From Gammaproteobacteria bacterium (GTDB taxonomy: Bacteria; Pseudomonadota; Gammaproteobacteria; Pseudomonadales; Azotimanducaceae): 60,339 nucleotides of DNA. Position 1 is the first letter of the stretch, and each line of letters begins with the position of its first letter. Shown piece by piece: positions 1-8,377 of this stretch. Location of the stretch: assembly GCA_004357385.1 (NCBI GenBank), contig SMWF01000071.1:1-60339 (forward strand). Reading direction: 5' to 3'. Below the pieces are notes generated by a model, which was not told where the DNA came from, did no database searches, and was given only the letters and a program-made list of their open reading frames with translations. A program made the translations under genes and the position numbers.

Positions 1-1171
1 CGGTGATCAGCATTTCGTCACGCGGCTGCTTATCCTCGTCGAGGATCACCATCACCTTCGGGCGCAGGCGTCGGGTAGTGTCCTGACCGATGACGATGCC
101 CACTTCCCCGGTGTTCAGTTCCACCACCGTCCCCACGGGAAACACGCCGATGGCCTTGATGAAGTAGTCGACCAGTTCCTTCTGGAAGAGCACGCCGGCT
201 TGTTTCTGAAGTTCCATGACGGCGTTGAAGGATGATCGGGCGGTGGCGTAGGGGCGGTCCGTGATCATCGCGTCATAGCTGTCGATGATGCCCGCGATTC
301 GGCCGAACACCGGGATCGAGTTCCCGCACAGCCCCAGCGGATAGCCGGACCCATCGTGGCGTTCGTGATGGGTTTCGATCATCGCGAGGATGGTCGGATG
401 CGGCGACCCGGACTCCTTCACCAGACGCACGCCTTCTTCGGGATGACGCTTGATCAGGTCCCATTGCTCTTCGGTAGGTGCTTCGGGCTGAACGAGAAGA
501 TCCCTGGCCAATTGGGTTTTGCCGATATCAACCGTCGCGCAGCCGACGGCGAGTAAATCGATGTCGTCGGGGGAGAAGCCCAGTTCGCGACCGAACACGG
601 ATGCCCATACGGCGCTGGAGATCGCGTGAGAATAGGTGTAGTCGTCGATGCGCTTCATGCGCAACAGTGCGGCGAGTGCATCCTTGTTGCGCATGACACT
701 GCGGACGATCGGTTTGACGGCGCTTTCGATATCAGCGATGTCCACGCCGCCGCTGCTCTGCAATTTGTGGACCACGCCTTCCAGAACGTGGATTGCCTCC
801 TCCAGCGACGTCTGCGCAGGCTGGATTTCATCGGACAGCTCGACACGGTCCCGGTAGGTCCGTGGTTGACTTGGGGCGATCGAGGAATGGTGTGCCACCG
901 CCGATCTCGAGCGCTCATCTTTGTCCGGATTCGATACGACGAGGCGTAGCTTGCGCTCAGCCGCGCTGCTGTCGAAGCGCCTGGGATCTACGTAAACGTA
1001 GCCGCACTCGGCGGCGAGTTCGGCGATGGTATCCTGCGAGCGGACGTAAAAACCCTGCAGGACAAAGGAGGTTTCGAGCCACGGCCTATCCAACTTGGCG
1101 ACGTACATGCCAAGCGACAGGTCGTCGACTTCGACTCGTTGCAGGCCCCCTGATTTCGTGTCGCTGTCCAT
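1..1171 (-). CDS. DUF3391 / HD-GYP domain protein (cyclic-di-GMP phosphodiesterase family), 3' end cut by window
   Basis: The family hydrolyses cyclic-di-GMP. About 390 codons are visible; the C-terminus lies off the left edge. The N-terminus (about residues 5-55) has the DUF3391 pattern, with LGMYVAKLDRPWLET and a YVYVDP strand. The HD-GYP core follows, with an intact HHERHDGSGYP signature and the D-S-Y-D-A-M helix after it. The central HD pair is altered: the sequence reads A-T-V-D-I-G-K, so Val (codon 530-532) replaces the metal-binding His. An upstream His in YSHAISS is kept. The ATG at 1171 is the only usable start, because an in-frame stop lies eight codons upstream. Family assignment is sure; catalytic activity is doubtful, and the protein may be a sensor or adaptor. 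Confidence 0.9.
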   Translation of the reverse strand, partial: MDSDTKSGGLQRVEVDDLSLGMYVAKLDRPWLETSFVLQGFYVRSQDTIAELAAECGYVYVDPRRFDSSAAERKLRLVVSNPDKDERSRSAVAHHSSIAPSQPRTYRDRVELSDEIQPAQTSLEEAIHVLEGVVHKLQSSGGVDIADIESAVKPIVRSVMRNKDALAALLRMKRIDDYTYSHAISSAVWASVFGRELGFSPDDIDLLAVGCATVDIGKTQLARDLLVQPEAPTEEQWDLIKRHPEEGVRLVKESGSPHPTILAMIETHHERHDGSGYPLGLCGNSIPVFGRIAGIIDSYDAMITDRPYATARSSFNAVMELQKQAGVLFQKELVDYFIKAIGVFPVGTVVELNTGEVGIVIGQDTTRRLRPKVMVILDEDKQPRDEMLIT

Positions 1172-1288
1172 GCCAGAGGAAGGTCCAGGCGATTACTTGG
1201 TCAGGAAGGAGGATACCAACCGGTTCGGCCGCGGCGTGTGATTGACCACTCATTCGGGAATCCGTGGCCCCGTCACTGTTCCTGGCCC

Positions 1289-1366
1289 CTGGGCGGTTCC
1301 CGCGCCCCGCCTGTAGGGGGCGGTTCCCAGCGCCCTGCCTGTAGGGGGCGGTTCCCAGCGCCCCGT
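1289..1366. repeat. 28-bp tandem repeat, nearly three copies
   Basis: The unit CGGTTCCCAGCGCC plus TGCCTGTAGGGGG recurs with a 28-nt period (GTAGGGGG at 1313 and 1341). The first copy lacks one base and the last is partial. It lies in the 240-bp gap between the divergent HD-GYP and DUF4136 genes. Each unit can pair CCCC with GGGG. No gene was found in this gap. Confidence 0.8.
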
Positions 1367-1411
1367 CTTTAATGTCAGAATGAGCGCTGTGTCACGGTTC
1401 GAGGCGGGTGT

Positions 1412-1966
1412 ATGGAGCGTTTCCGGGTACTCTCAACGAGCGTTCTGGCCATCATGGGGTTGGTCGTTCTAGCCGGATGCTCGTCGCTGCGCGCGGAGCA
1501 CGATTACGATCCGACTGCGGACTTCTCCAGCTACAAGACCTTTTCATGGATTGGCCCGCGGCCCCTGTTGGAGGGCGGCCAAAGCCCACTGCTCGAAGGG
1601 CGGCTCATGCGGATCACCGATGAAGCGCTACGTTCCAAGGGGTATCACTTCGTTCCCGATGCCGAGGAGGCCGATTTCGTGATTGCTTTCACGGTGGGCT
1701 CACGTGAAAAAATCCGGGTCGACAGCTACCCGACGGCATACCGCCACTCCTATCGGTGGGGCGGTTATCCGTACCAGGCGAACCAGGTCAGCGTGCGTCA
1801 GTACACCGAAGGTCGGCTGGCGATCGACGTGTTTGACGTGAAGCGGCACGGCCCCGTGTGGCATGGCTGGGCGACCAAAAACATCACCTCGAAGGATCAG
1901 GCCAATCCGGAGCCGGTGCTGCGCACCATCATCGGCGCAATCATGGCGAATTTTCCTCCCCCCTGA
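1412..1966 (+). CDS. DUF4136 family lipoprotein
   Basis: A 184-residue envelope protein. Residues 1-22 form a lipoprotein signal ending in the lipobox L-A-G-C (Cys23). Ser-Ser follows the Cys, with no Asp at +2, which predicts outer-membrane sorting. The mature part starts with the DUF4136 pattern YDPTADFSSYKTFSW and runs through a single domain ending in an amphipathic segment and FPPP. DUF4136 proteins are common in proteobacteria and their function is unknown. It is not tightly coupled to its neighbours: the next gene starts about 130 nt downstream. Confidence 0.9.
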   Translation: MERFRVLSTSVLAIMGLVVLAGCSSLRAEHDYDPTADFSSYKTFSWIGPRPLLEGGQSPLLEGRLMRITDEALRSKGYHFVPDAEEADFVIAFTVGSREKIRVDSYPTAYRHSYRWGGYPYQANQVSVRQYTEGRLAIDVFDVKRHGPVWHGWATKNITSKDQANPEPVLRTIIGAIMANFPPP

Positions 1967-2094
1967 CCCCGTGTAGCGTGGCATAACCGAACCTGAGTGG
2001 ATCTGAAAGTGTGACTTCCGCGGCGGAAGCGAGCGCTAATTTGCGCTGTAATGACCCACGAGCGCGGTCCTGGGTGGAGCGCAGTAGGATCAGG

Positions 2095-3051
2095 ATGGGT
2101 CAGGAAGAGGCATTTTCAGAAGCCGTATTCATCTTCGACGGCGGTGAAATCGCCGAGGAGATGCACTTTACCGACTTCGAAGCCTGTCTTACGGGTGAGG
2201 CGAAGCTGGAAGCCTATGCAGCGAGCGTTGTCTCCGGTATGTACGTGGTCATCGGTACCGGCCTGGCCGTTCGTGGCGTTGTCTGTTTTAGCCTGGGTAT
2301 CGACGAGAACGGCGCCGCAGACTCCTCATTCAGCGTCCCCCTTCAGCACCTTGCCTCGGTCGCTGGCGGCGGTCCGGATCTGGGATGTGGACCGATACGG
2401 CTCGCCTGCCGCAGCCAGTGTCCGGTTTCATGGCATGCGCACAATCTCTGGGAGCCTGAAGGGGACGGCGATGCGAACCCGCTTGCGCAGGCCCAGAGCG
2501 CGGTCTGGACCAACCGCCTCGGCTACAACCAGCAGACCGTGAGCAGCCAGGGCCCGAGCCTCGAATTCGATGCTCTACACGAAACGGACGACACGTCGTT
2601 CGACGTTTCGTTCGAAGGCGTTGAAGATCTGGGCGAGGCCGGGGATGCCGGGATCAACGGCGAAGCATCGCCGCCTCCCAACGAAACGTCGACCGCCAAC
2701 GAAACGCCGCCCGCCAACGGGGCGGGTACTGCCAATGGCACGCGGGAATCCAAGGACGTCGAGGGCGACGATCCGTTCGCGCGTCACAGCCGGAACATGT
2801 TGCAGCGCAAGATCGAACGAACATTCGGTGAGGAAGGCACCGTCAGCCTGCAGAAACTGATCGTTCAGCACAGCGAGCAAACCGACGTGCTGATGTCCAA
2901 GCATCGTGCCGATCTGGAACAACAGCAGCAGACCTATCTGGATCAGATTCGTCGCTGCCGCGACGAGATACAGAAGCTCAAGTCAGAGTTGCGCCATGAG
3001 CAGGCCCGCAGTCAGCGCTTGCAGCAACTGCTGCGCGGCGAGCTTCCCTGA
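2095..3051 (+). CDS. uncharacterised protein with C-terminal coiled coil
   Basis: 318 residues. I chose the ATG at 2095 because AGGA lies 5 nt upstream; a GTG at 2011 would add 28 residues that look non-coding. Residues 1-150 look like a compact alpha/beta domain with no motif I recognise. Residues about 195-250 are a low-complexity linker rich in Asn, Glu, Thr and Pro, with repeated A-N-E-T / A-N-G units. Residues about 260-318 are a strongly predicted coiled coil (LEQQQQTYLDQIRRCRDEIQ and onward). There is no signal peptide or membrane segment. The next gene starts 9 nt downstream in the same frame, so the two are probably co-transcribed. Function unknown; an oligomeric scaffold is possible. 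Confidence 0.7.
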   Translation: MGQEEAFSEAVFIFDGGEIAEEMHFTDFEACLTGEAKLEAYAASVVSGMYVVIGTGLAVRGVVCFSLGIDENGAADSSFSVPLQHLASVAGGGPDLGCGPIRLACRSQCPVSWHAHNLWEPEGDGDANPLAQAQSAVWTNRLGYNQQTVSSQGPSLEFDALHETDDTSFDVSFEGVEDLGEAGDAGINGEASPPPNETSTANETPPANGAGTANGTRESKDVEGDDPFARHSRNMLQRKIERTFGEEGTVSLQKLIVQHSEQTDVLMSKHRADLEQQQQTYLDQIRRCRDEIQKLKSELRHEQARSQRLQQLLRGELP

Positions 3052-3060
3052 TCGGCGCCG

Positions 3061-3651
3061 TTGCCGAAACTCAACACTGACAGCCCCCAAGCGCAAACCC
3101 GCAGCCGCGCTATTCGACTGGCGCTCCTGTTTGGCGTTCTGGTCGCGCTGTTTGCGGTCGGCAAGTACACGGGCATCGCTGAAAATGTGAATGCTGAGAG
3201 CATTCGCGAACTCGTGCACAGCGCCGGCGTGTGGGGATGGGCACTGTACGTGGCCGTGTTTGCGGCCGGTGAGTTCGTCCATATTCCAGGGATGGTGTTC
3301 GTCGTGGCGGGCATTCTTGTCTACGGCAAGGTGGTTGGGTTCGGCTTGGCGTGGCTGGCTTCGGTAGTATCAGTCGGCTTCAGCTTCGTCGTGGTGCGGC
3401 GACTCGGTGGCACGCCGCTGGGCCAGGTCGAAAAGCCGTGGCTGAAACGGATACTCTCGCGGCTGGACGCCCATCCGATCCGCACGGTGCTGGTGCTGCG
3501 TCTGATCCTGTGGTTGGCACCCGCGCTGAACTACGCGCTGGCGCTCACCAACGTGCGTTTTCGCGACTACCTGATCGGCTCTGCGCTCGGATTGATCGCG
3601 CCGGTGGCGGGCGTTGCGATATTGTTCGATTGGCTGTTCAGCGCTTCCTGA
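3061..3651 (+). CDS. TVP38/TMEM64 (DedA-like, VTT domain) membrane protein
   Basis: 196 residues with a TTG start, the only start codon between the preceding in-frame stop (3049-3051) and the first membrane segment. Hydrophobic segments lie near residues 18-35, 57-75, 80-110, 140-160 and 170-192. The VTT-type re-entrant region is represented by AAGEFVHIPGMVFVVAGIL and the conserved R-R-L-G-G motif. The family is linked to membrane lipid scrambling and membrane homeostasis; the substrate cannot be read here. Translation is probably coupled to the upstream coiled-coil gene. Confidence 0.85.
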   Translation: MPKLNTDSPQAQTRSRAIRLALLFGVLVALFAVGKYTGIAENVNAESIRELVHSAGVWGWALYVAVFAAGEFVHIPGMVFVVAGILVYGKVVGFGLAWLASVVSVGFSFVVVRRLGGTPLGQVEKPWLKRILSRLDAHPIRTVLVLRLILWLAPALNYALALTNVRFRDYLIGSALGLIAPVAGVAILFDWLFSAS

Positions 3652-3687
3652 AGCCGCGCCCCCATTACCCGGCCTCAGCGGATGTTT

Positions 3688-3888
3688 TTAGACCTTCGGA
3701 AGGACGAAACGCGGCGTGGTCGGTTGGGTGAACGTGTGCTTCGCGACCACGCCGTAGACGTATCCGCAACTGTCGCAGTAAACCACGATGAACCAGGGAT
3801 CCTTGGTGCGAGACCGCTCCACACTGTCCTTTGAAACCAGATGTTCCACCCCCGACACGGCGCAGTTGGGGCACGTCGGCTCAGCCAT
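3688..3888 (-). CDS. small zinc-ribbon protein
   Basis: 66 residues. Two Cys pairs, C-P-N-C near residue 6 and C-D-S-C-G near residue 39, make a four-cysteine zinc ribbon; the rest is beta-strand-rich. It starts 12 nt after the cysE stop, preceded by GGAG, and so looks like the second gene of a cysE transcript. I know no function. Small ribbons of this kind may bind nucleic acid or a protein partner. Confidence 0.75.
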   Translation of the reverse strand: MAEPTCPNCAVSGVEHLVSKDSVERSRTKDPWFIVVYCDSCGYVYGVVAKHTFTQPTTPRFVLPKV

Positions 3889-3900
3889 TCTCCGCCGATC

Positions 3901-4743
3901 TCATTCGAAGCTGTGGTCCATGTCCAGGGCAGGTGAATCGCCAGAGGGGCGCCCGACAATCTTGGCGGGGACGCCGGCCACCGTAACGTGCGGTGGAACG
4001 TCCTGCAGCACGACGCTTCCGGCGCCGACTTTGGCGCCTTCACCTACCTCGATGTTGCCGATCACTTTGCAGCCGGCCGAGAGCAGTACGCCGCGACGGA
4101 TCTTGGGGTGTCGATCGCCGCTTTCCTTGCCTGAGCCTCCGAGCGTTACCGCGTGGAGGATCGACACGTCGTCTTCGATGACGGCTGTTTCGCCAACGAC
4201 GATGCCGGTGGCGTGGTCCAGCATGATGCCCGAACCGATCTGGGCCGCAGGATGGATATCGACACCGAGAGTGACGCTGATCTGATTCTGGAAGAATCGC
4301 GCGAGCGTCCGGCGCTCCTGACACCACAACCAGTTCGCAACGCGATGCGCCTGAAGCGCGTGGAACCCCTTGAAGTAAAGGAACGGGGTCGAAAGGTCCT
4401 CGCACGCGGGGTCTCGATTGTAAGTCGCCAGGATGTCGATCTCGGCCGCGGTGAGAATCGACTCATCGCCGTCTATCGCCTCCTCGATGACATCGCGGAT
4501 CAGCATCGTGGGCAGCGTCGGATTGTCGAGCTTGCTGGCGAGCCGAAAGCTCAGTGCCGCGCGCAGGCTGTGGTGGTTGAGAATCGTCGCGTGAAAGTAG
4601 CTGCCGAGGATTGGCTCCAGAAGTGCTTTCTGTTCGGCTTCCTCTCGCATCGCCTCCCAGACACTGGTGTTCGGCGCGCGGGCCAGCTTCGAATTGGCAC
4701 TCGTGAGAACCTGTTGATGTCGCGCGCGTAATGTTTTCGTCAT
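3901..4743 (-). CDS. cysE: serine O-acetyltransferase
   Basis: 280 residues, close to the usual 270. The enzyme makes O-acetylserine from serine and acetyl-CoA, the first step of cysteine synthesis. The N-terminal helical domain (1-140) is followed by a left-handed beta-helix of hexapeptide repeats. The active-site segment LDHATGIVVGETAVIEDDVS and the stretch GDRHPKIRRGV are nearly the enterobacterial sequence, with the Asp and His of the catalytic site present. The tail lacks the usual C-terminal Ile and ends HSFE, so the standard CysK-binding tail is not obvious. GGAG lies 7 nt before the ATG. Confidence 0.96.
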   Translation of the reverse strand: MTKTLRARHQQVLTSANSKLARAPNTSVWEAMREEAEQKALLEPILGSYFHATILNHHSLRAALSFRLASKLDNPTLPTMLIRDVIEEAIDGDESILTAAEIDILATYNRDPACEDLSTPFLYFKGFHALQAHRVANWLWCQERRTLARFFQNQISVTLGVDIHPAAQIGSGIMLDHATGIVVGETAVIEDDVSILHAVTLGGSGKESGDRHPKIRRGVLLSAGCKVIGNIEVGEGAKVGAGSVVLQDVPPHVTVAGVPAKIVGRPSGDSPALDMDHSFE

Positions 4744-4910
4744 GTGCGTTCTCCAGTCCGGACGGCACTATCGGACGGCGCACAGACTGACTGCTGAAGG
4801 GTCATATTTCAAGCCGCGTTCTCCTCACCAGGTATTCCTCTCCAGGGGATCGCTAGCAGATTGGACCGCTGTGTATACTCATACGTTCCCGTGAATACTG
4901 ACGATCCACA

Positions 4911-5822
4911 ATGGGCTTCGAAAACGTTGGCATCATCGCGCGGCTCGGCAATCACAACGTCGCCGAGGCGGTCCTGCTGGTCGAGTCGTTCCTCCGTGGC
5001 CAGGGGGTCGTGCTGCTTGCCGAGCAGGCAAGTCAGGAAATGCTGGCTGGACCAGCGGACGCGGTGTTATCACGGGACGAGTTGGGAGTGCAGTGTGACC
5101 TGATCGTGGTGGTGGGCGGCGATGGCAGCCTGCTGGGGGTTGCGCGGGATCTGGCCGCCACCGGCACCCCGGTGATCGGGGTCAATCGCGGGGGTCTGGG
5201 GTTCCTCGCCGGCGTTGCGCCCGATCAGATTGCGCAGCAGTTGGGCGAGGTTTTAGCCGGTCAGTATGTTGCCAACCATCGTTTTCTGCTCGAAGCGCGG
5301 GTCATTCGAGACGGCGTGGATGTGGGCGGTTCCTGCGCGCTGAATGACGTCGTCGTGCATGCGGGGACGATGTCCCGGATGATGGATTTTTCGCTGGTGA
5401 TCGACGATACGTTCGTCTACGAACAGCGTTCCGATGGGTTGATCATTTCCTCGCCGACCGGTTCGACGGCCTATGCGCTCTCGGCGGGGGGGCCCATCAT
5501 GCACCCCAATCTCGATGCCGTCGTGATCGTGCCGATGTTTCCACACACCCTGACCTCCCGGCCCTTGATGGTGCCGGGCGACAGTCACATCGAGGTAATC
5601 GTTGGCACCACCGACTCGACCAACCCCCAGGTCAGCTGTGATTCCCAGGTGGACATCCCGGTCGAAATGGACGATCGGGTGCAGATCCGCAAGTACCCTC
5701 ATCAACTCGAGTTGCTCTATCCGGTAGAGCACAGCTTCTATGAATCATGTCGCAGCAAGCTCGATTGGGCGAGCAGGTTGGGTGGCGCGAAAGTTCCCAA
5801 GGAGGCTCACGACAAGGGTTGA
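4911..5822 (+). CDS. nadK: NAD kinase
   Basis: 303 residues; phosphorylates NAD to NADP in the cytosol. Visible motifs are the GGDGS loop (about residue 69), the N-R-G-x-L-G-F segment, the ALNDVVVH segment matching the family NE/ND motif, and the SSPTGSTAYALSAGGPI block. The C-terminus ends with LDWASRLGG-type helices. A -10-like TATACT (4874-4879) lies upstream, but I see no good -35. Its end overlaps the convergent MocA-like gene by 16 nt. Confidence 0.96.
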   Translation: MGFENVGIIARLGNHNVAEAVLLVESFLRGQGVVLLAEQASQEMLAGPADAVLSRDELGVQCDLIVVVGGDGSLLGVARDLAATGTPVIGVNRGGLGFLAGVAPDQIAQQLGEVLAGQYVANHRFLLEARVIRDGVDVGGSCALNDVVVHAGTMSRMMDFSLVIDDTFVYEQRSDGLIISSPTGSTAYALSAGGPIMHPNLDAVVIVPMFPHTLTSRPLMVPGDSHIEVIVGTTDSTNPQVSCDSQVDIPVEMDDRVQIRKYPHQLELLYPVEHSFYESCRSKLDWASRLGGAKVPKEAHDKG

Positions 5823-6391
5823 TCGACATCGGTCAGCACGCCGCGATCGGTCGTGTCGACATGCTCCAGTTCCGCGGCATGCGCCGCGACCACCGGCCGG
5901 GCCCCTTCGTCACCGCGCAGTGACATCAGCTCGTTGAAGTACTCGCAGGAGAACCCCACCGGATGACCCACACGGTTGTTGCAACGCGGCCGCACGATCA
6001 GTGGGTCGCCGCGGCGGCGGCCGTCGCACATCCTACGATGAAGCGCGCGCAGCGTGGTTGCCGAAATGAAAGGCATGTCGCCGAGGGCGAGAAACAGATA
6101 GTCCCAACTGGAGACCGCGCGCACGCCGTCAGACACGCTGTGTCCCATCCCCAGATGTGCGTGACTGGTGCAAACGATGAGGGGCGGCTGGTGCTCCAAC
6201 CCACGTCGTAGATCCCGGGCGAGGGGACCATCGTCATCGCGCAGGACCACGGCCACGCTCGGAAATACCTCGCTGTAGATTTTCAAAGTACTCAGCAGGA
6301 GGGGGTCGCCGTCCGCGATGGCGTAGCGTCGTTTGTCGCTGCCGAAGCGGCGGCTGAAACCGGCCGCAACGATCAGTGCCCCCGCCGTCAT
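5807..6391 (-). CDS. MobA/MocA-like nucleotidyltransferase (molybdenum cofactor)
   Basis: 194 residues. The N-terminal signature A-A-G-F-S-R-R-F-G-S-D-K-R is the nucleotide-binding loop of the MobA/MocA family, and LGDMPFI holds the metal-binding Asp. RVGHPVGF matches the family's G-H-P motif. Members transfer CMP or GMP to molybdopterin. Being 21 nt downstream of xdhC on the same strand, it probably makes the MCD form used by xanthine- or CO-dehydrogenase-type enzymes (inference). No such enzyme is encoded in this window. Confidence 0.85.
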   Translation of the reverse strand: MTAGALIVAAGFSRRFGSDKRRYAIADGDPLLLSTLKIYSEVFPSVAVVLRDDDGPLARDLRRGLEHQPPLIVCTSHAHLGMGHSVSDGVRAVSSWDYLFLALGDMPFISATTLRALHRRMCDGRRRGDPLIVRPRCNNRVGHPVGFSCEYFNELMSLRGDEGARPVVAAHAAELEHVDTTDRGVLTDVDQPLS

Positions 6392-6412
6392 TTTGGTTGG
6401 CCCTGGGCTCGA

Positions 6413-7411
6413 TCAGGCCACGGCGGTGATCGAGTCCAGATGTTTCCTGCTGTCGCGCTCTCGCTGTTGTCGAACCGCGGTGATCTCCGCGATCACCGCG
6501 ATGGCTATCTCCGGCGGCGTTTTGCTGCCAATGGGCAGGCCGATCGGCGCGTGCAGGCGCGCAATTTCGTCTTCGCTCAGGTCGAGTGCGGCGAGGCGCT
6601 TGCGGCGGCTGGCGGAGGTGCGACTGCTGCCCATCGCACCCACGTAGAACGCCTGAGTCGTCAGTGCTTCCATCAAGCCCATGTCGTCGATGCGCGGATC
6701 GTGGGTGAGCGCGACAATGGCGGACGAAGGATCGTTGGCGTGCGCCCTGACTGCATCGTCCGGCATGTCGGCGATCTTCGTCACGCCGGCGACGGGAAAA
6801 TCAGCGAGCAGTTGCTCACGGGGGTCACACACGGTCACCGCGTAATCCAACATCAATGCAAGTTCGGCAAGGTAGGTCGAGACCATGCCCGCTCCGATGA
6901 TGAACAAATGATGACGCGGCCCGAATGTCTGGGTCAGAACTTCGTTGGCTTGGTCAAAGGTGAGGGGTTGATGTCGCTTCGCGGCTGCCAGTTGCGCCGA
7001 GCCGTTCTTGAGGTCGACTACCCGCTGAATGCACCTGCGTTCGCTTAGCGCAGCAACGATGCGCCGGAAGTGTTCGATCTGGCCGGTCTGCAGCGGTTCG
7101 ACCACGATGTCCAGATGACCGCCGCAGGGCAGACCCAGACGTTCCGTTTCTTCCGCGGTGACGCCGTATTGGAAAAACTGGGGTTGGCTCTGCGCCAGTT
7201 CGCCGGCAATCAGTTTTTCGAGCAGGTCGTCCTCGACACAGCCGCCGGAGAGCGAACCGACGATGTGACCCGCTTGATCGCAGGCCAGCAACGAACCTAT
7301 CGGCCGCGGCGAAGACCCCCAGGTCGCGATAACCGTTGCCAACCAGCAGGGTTTATCGCCACCGAGCCATTCCACGACTTTTCCAAGTACTTCGTTGTCG
7401 ACCGCTTGCAT
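6413..7411 (-). CDS. xdhC: XdhC/CoxI family molybdoenzyme maturation protein
   Basis: 332 residues from the ATG at 7411. The N-terminal XdhC/CoxI domain has ATVIATWGSSPRPIGS and GSLSGGCVEDDL. The C-terminal Rossmann domain has FIIGAGMVSTYLAEL. The family inserts the sulphurated molybdenum cofactor into xanthine dehydrogenase-like enzymes. The open frame runs on upstream for 612 more codons, but that part is antisense to the rhomboid and DUF2797 genes and has no family features, so I reject it. It is divergent from the rhomboid gene across 63 nt and co-directional with the MocA-like gene. Confidence 0.9.
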   Translation of the reverse strand: MQAVDNEVLGKVVEWLGGDKPCWLATVIATWGSSPRPIGSLLACDQAGHIVGSLSGGCVEDDLLEKLIAGELAQSQPQFFQYGVTAEETERLGLPCGGHLDIVVEPLQTGQIEHFRRIVAALSERRCIQRVVDLKNGSAQLAAAKRHQPLTFDQANEVLTQTFGPRHHLFIIGAGMVSTYLAELALMLDYAVTVCDPREQLLADFPVAGVTKIADMPDDAVRAHANDPSSAIVALTHDPRIDDMGLMEALTTQAFYVGAMGSSRTSASRRKRLAALDLSEDEIARLHAPIGLPIGSKTPPEIAIAVIAEITAVRQQRERDSRKHLDSITAVA

Positions 7412-7474
7412 GCTCGAAAAGGCTGGCCTAGGGTGCAACCAGTTTACACCAGCGGCCACGGTTCTCCGAGCAGC

Positions 7475-8356
7475 ATGCCAGCGCAGCGCCCTCTTCAAAT
7501 CGACGCGGACATCGACCTCGAACTGTTCTGCGCATATCTCTGGAAACTCGGCATTCGCCATCGAGTGTACGAAGAACAGGGTCGACAGGTGGTGGAGGTG
7601 GCCGATCCCAGTCAGTCGGAGGCGGTTCGCGAACAATACGCCGCGTGGCGAACCGGGCGACTGACCCTGGCTCGGTCCGATACGCGCACCGGGCGCGCGC
7701 GACCATTGGCGCATGCCCTGAGCTTCGTGTGGCAATGTCCGGTGCTGGCGTCTCTGGTGCTGGTGACGCTGGTCTGCTTTCCCGCCACCTGGTCGTTGGA
7801 CTACGGTGAACTGTCCAGTTGGGTGCGCTGGCTGACCTTCGTCGACGTTACGCTGGTCAATGGTTTCCCGCACTACGCAGACCTGGCGACCACCCTGGCC
7901 AGTGGTCAACTCTGGCGCCTGGTGACGCCGATCTTTCTCCACTTCTCCGTTGCGCACCTGTTGTTCAACACGGCCGTGATCATCGAATTCGGTCGCCGGG
8001 TGGAACGGGGTCTGGGCGGCCCGAGACTGCTCGGTATGGTCCTGGCGATTGCGGTCGCAAGCAATCTTGCACAATACCTCTCTACCGGTCCCGGGATGTT
8101 TGGCGGGATGTCCGGAGTGGCGTACGGGTTGGTCGGGTTCGTCGTCGTGCGCGGTCGCAGGGCACCGGAACACCCGTTGTGGAAGGTGAGTCGATCGTTC
8201 GTGGTGGCGGTGGTCGGCTTCCTGGTGCTGATGAGCACGGGCGTGACCGAACTGTTCGGATTGCACATCGCCAATGCCGCCCATTGGGTCGGCTTGTGTG
8301 TTGGAGCGCTGCTCGGGTTGCCGGGGGGGAATCAGCCGGCACGCGAGTCTCCGTGA
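7475..8356 (+). CDS. rhomboid family intramembrane serine protease
   Basis: 293 residues from the ATG at 7475. An N-terminal cytosolic domain of about 80 residues precedes six or seven membrane segments. The catalytic Ser is in G-M-S-G-V-A-Y-G (Ser213) and the catalytic His in N-A-A-H-W-V-G (His270). H-F-S-V-A-H-L-L-F-N carries the conserved HxxxHxxxN motif. This fits GlpG of gammaproteobacteria, which cleaves membrane proteins within the bilayer. The open frame extends upstream to 7070, but that part is antisense to xdhC. Confidence 0.92.
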   Translation: MPAQRPLQIDADIDLELFCAYLWKLGIRHRVYEEQGRQVVEVADPSQSEAVREQYAAWRTGRLTLARSDTRTGRARPLAHALSFVWQCPVLASLVLVTLVCFPATWSLDYGELSSWVRWLTFVDVTLVNGFPHYADLATTLASGQLWRLVTPIFLHFSVAHLLFNTAVIIEFGRRVERGLGGPRLLGMVLAIAVASNLAQYLSTGPGMFGGMSGVAYGLVGFVVVRGRRAPEHPLWKVSRSFVVAVVGFLVLMSTGVTELFGLHIANAAHWVGLCVGALLGLPGGNQPARESP

Positions 8357-8377
8357 TGCTGCGTTGAGCGCATCGTG

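Noticed and set aside
4869-4884. Possible LexA box before nadK
   Set aside because: CTG is present, but CAG is not at N10 (reads TAC).
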